The position numbers were made by a program, and so were the translations under genes. The notes below the pieces were generated by a model. The model did no database searches and had not been told where the DNA came from. It saw nothing but the letters and a program-made list of their open reading frames with translations. A stretch of 5,582 nucleotides of DNA from a bacterium (lineage in GTDB: Bacteria; Krumholzibacteriota; Krumholzibacteriia; Krumholzibacteriales; Krumholzibacteriaceae), in contig JAFNGP010000258.1 in NCBI GenBank assembly GCA_017885175.1, positions 6,056 through 11,637 of the forward strand, given 5' to 3'. How positions within the stretch are numbered: position 1 is the first letter of the stretch; each line of letters starts with the position of its first letter. Below, in pieces: positions 5,528-5,582 of this stretch.

Positions 5528-5582
5528 ATGAGTGAGGATGGACTGAGGGAAAAGGAAGAGATGTACTCGGAAAACAGGGAGA
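5528..5582 (+). CDS. Start of an unidentified gene, cut by the window end
   Basis: An ATG at 5528 opens a frame that stays open to the window end and gives 18 residues, MSEDGLREKEEMYSENRE. It is very rich in charged residues, with no signal peptide or membrane segment, so it looks like the start of a soluble or helical cytoplasmic protein. A weak ribosome binding site, AAGGCGG (5515-5521), lies six bases upstream. The gene sits downstream of the strong promoter at 5320 and its structured leader. Eighteen residues are too few to assign a family, and the true start could also be the ATG at 5561. Confidence 0.5.
   Translation, partial: MSEDGLREKEEMYSENRE

Overview
This GC-rich window looks like chromosomal DNA from a Gram-negative (diderm) bacterium, probably of the Fibrobacterota-Chlorobiota-Bacteroidota (FCB) superphylum or a related uncultured lineage such as Krumholzibacteriota, Eisenbacteria or Latescibacteria. 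That placement is inferred from protein types, not from a marker gene. The clues are a large secreted protein ending in a T9SS-type (YPNP) C-terminal domain, a PorV/PorQ-family outer-membrane protein next to it, and an LpxH-type lipid A enzyme, which implies lipopolysaccharide.

Layout. Positions 1-98 hold a candidate promoter whose predicted start of transcription lies only a few bases before the first gene. 99-3284 (+) is a 1061-residue secreted protein: signal peptide, M6 (immune inhibitor A)-like metallopeptidase fold, a region of FG-GAP/VCBS-like propeller repeats with calcium-type DxDxDG loops, and a C-terminal sorting-type domain. The expected HExxH zinc site reads YQLGL, so the protease fold looks catalytically dead although the reading frame is intact. 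3285-3414 holds a stem-loop and a good promoter candidate. 3415-4344 (+) is a 309-residue PorV/PorQ-family beta-barrel protein. 4305-5063 (-) is a UDP-2,3-diacylglucosamine diphosphatase-like phosphoesterase (LpxH family), converging on the porV-like gene with a 40-bp tail-to-tail overlap.

5064-5527 has no convincing gene. It holds a palindrome at the lpxH ribosome binding site, two GC-rich inverted repeats, and a near-consensus sigma-70-type promoter (TTGACA-N17-TACACT). The promoter is followed by about 170 bases of strongly structured RNA leading into a gene cut by the window end (from 5528). That leader contains a 12-bp long-range helix that competes with two local hairpins. I cannot assign it to a known RNA family, and it is the best candidate for something undescribed here.

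How the genes may work together. In type IX secretion, PorV shuttles proteins carrying C-terminal sorting domains across the outer membrane to the surface. The first two genes therefore plausibly form a cargo and outer-membrane partner pair that places a non-catalytic, repeat-rich protein on the cell surface. LpxH makes the lipid A precursor of the same membrane, though nothing in the sequence links it functionally to the other two.
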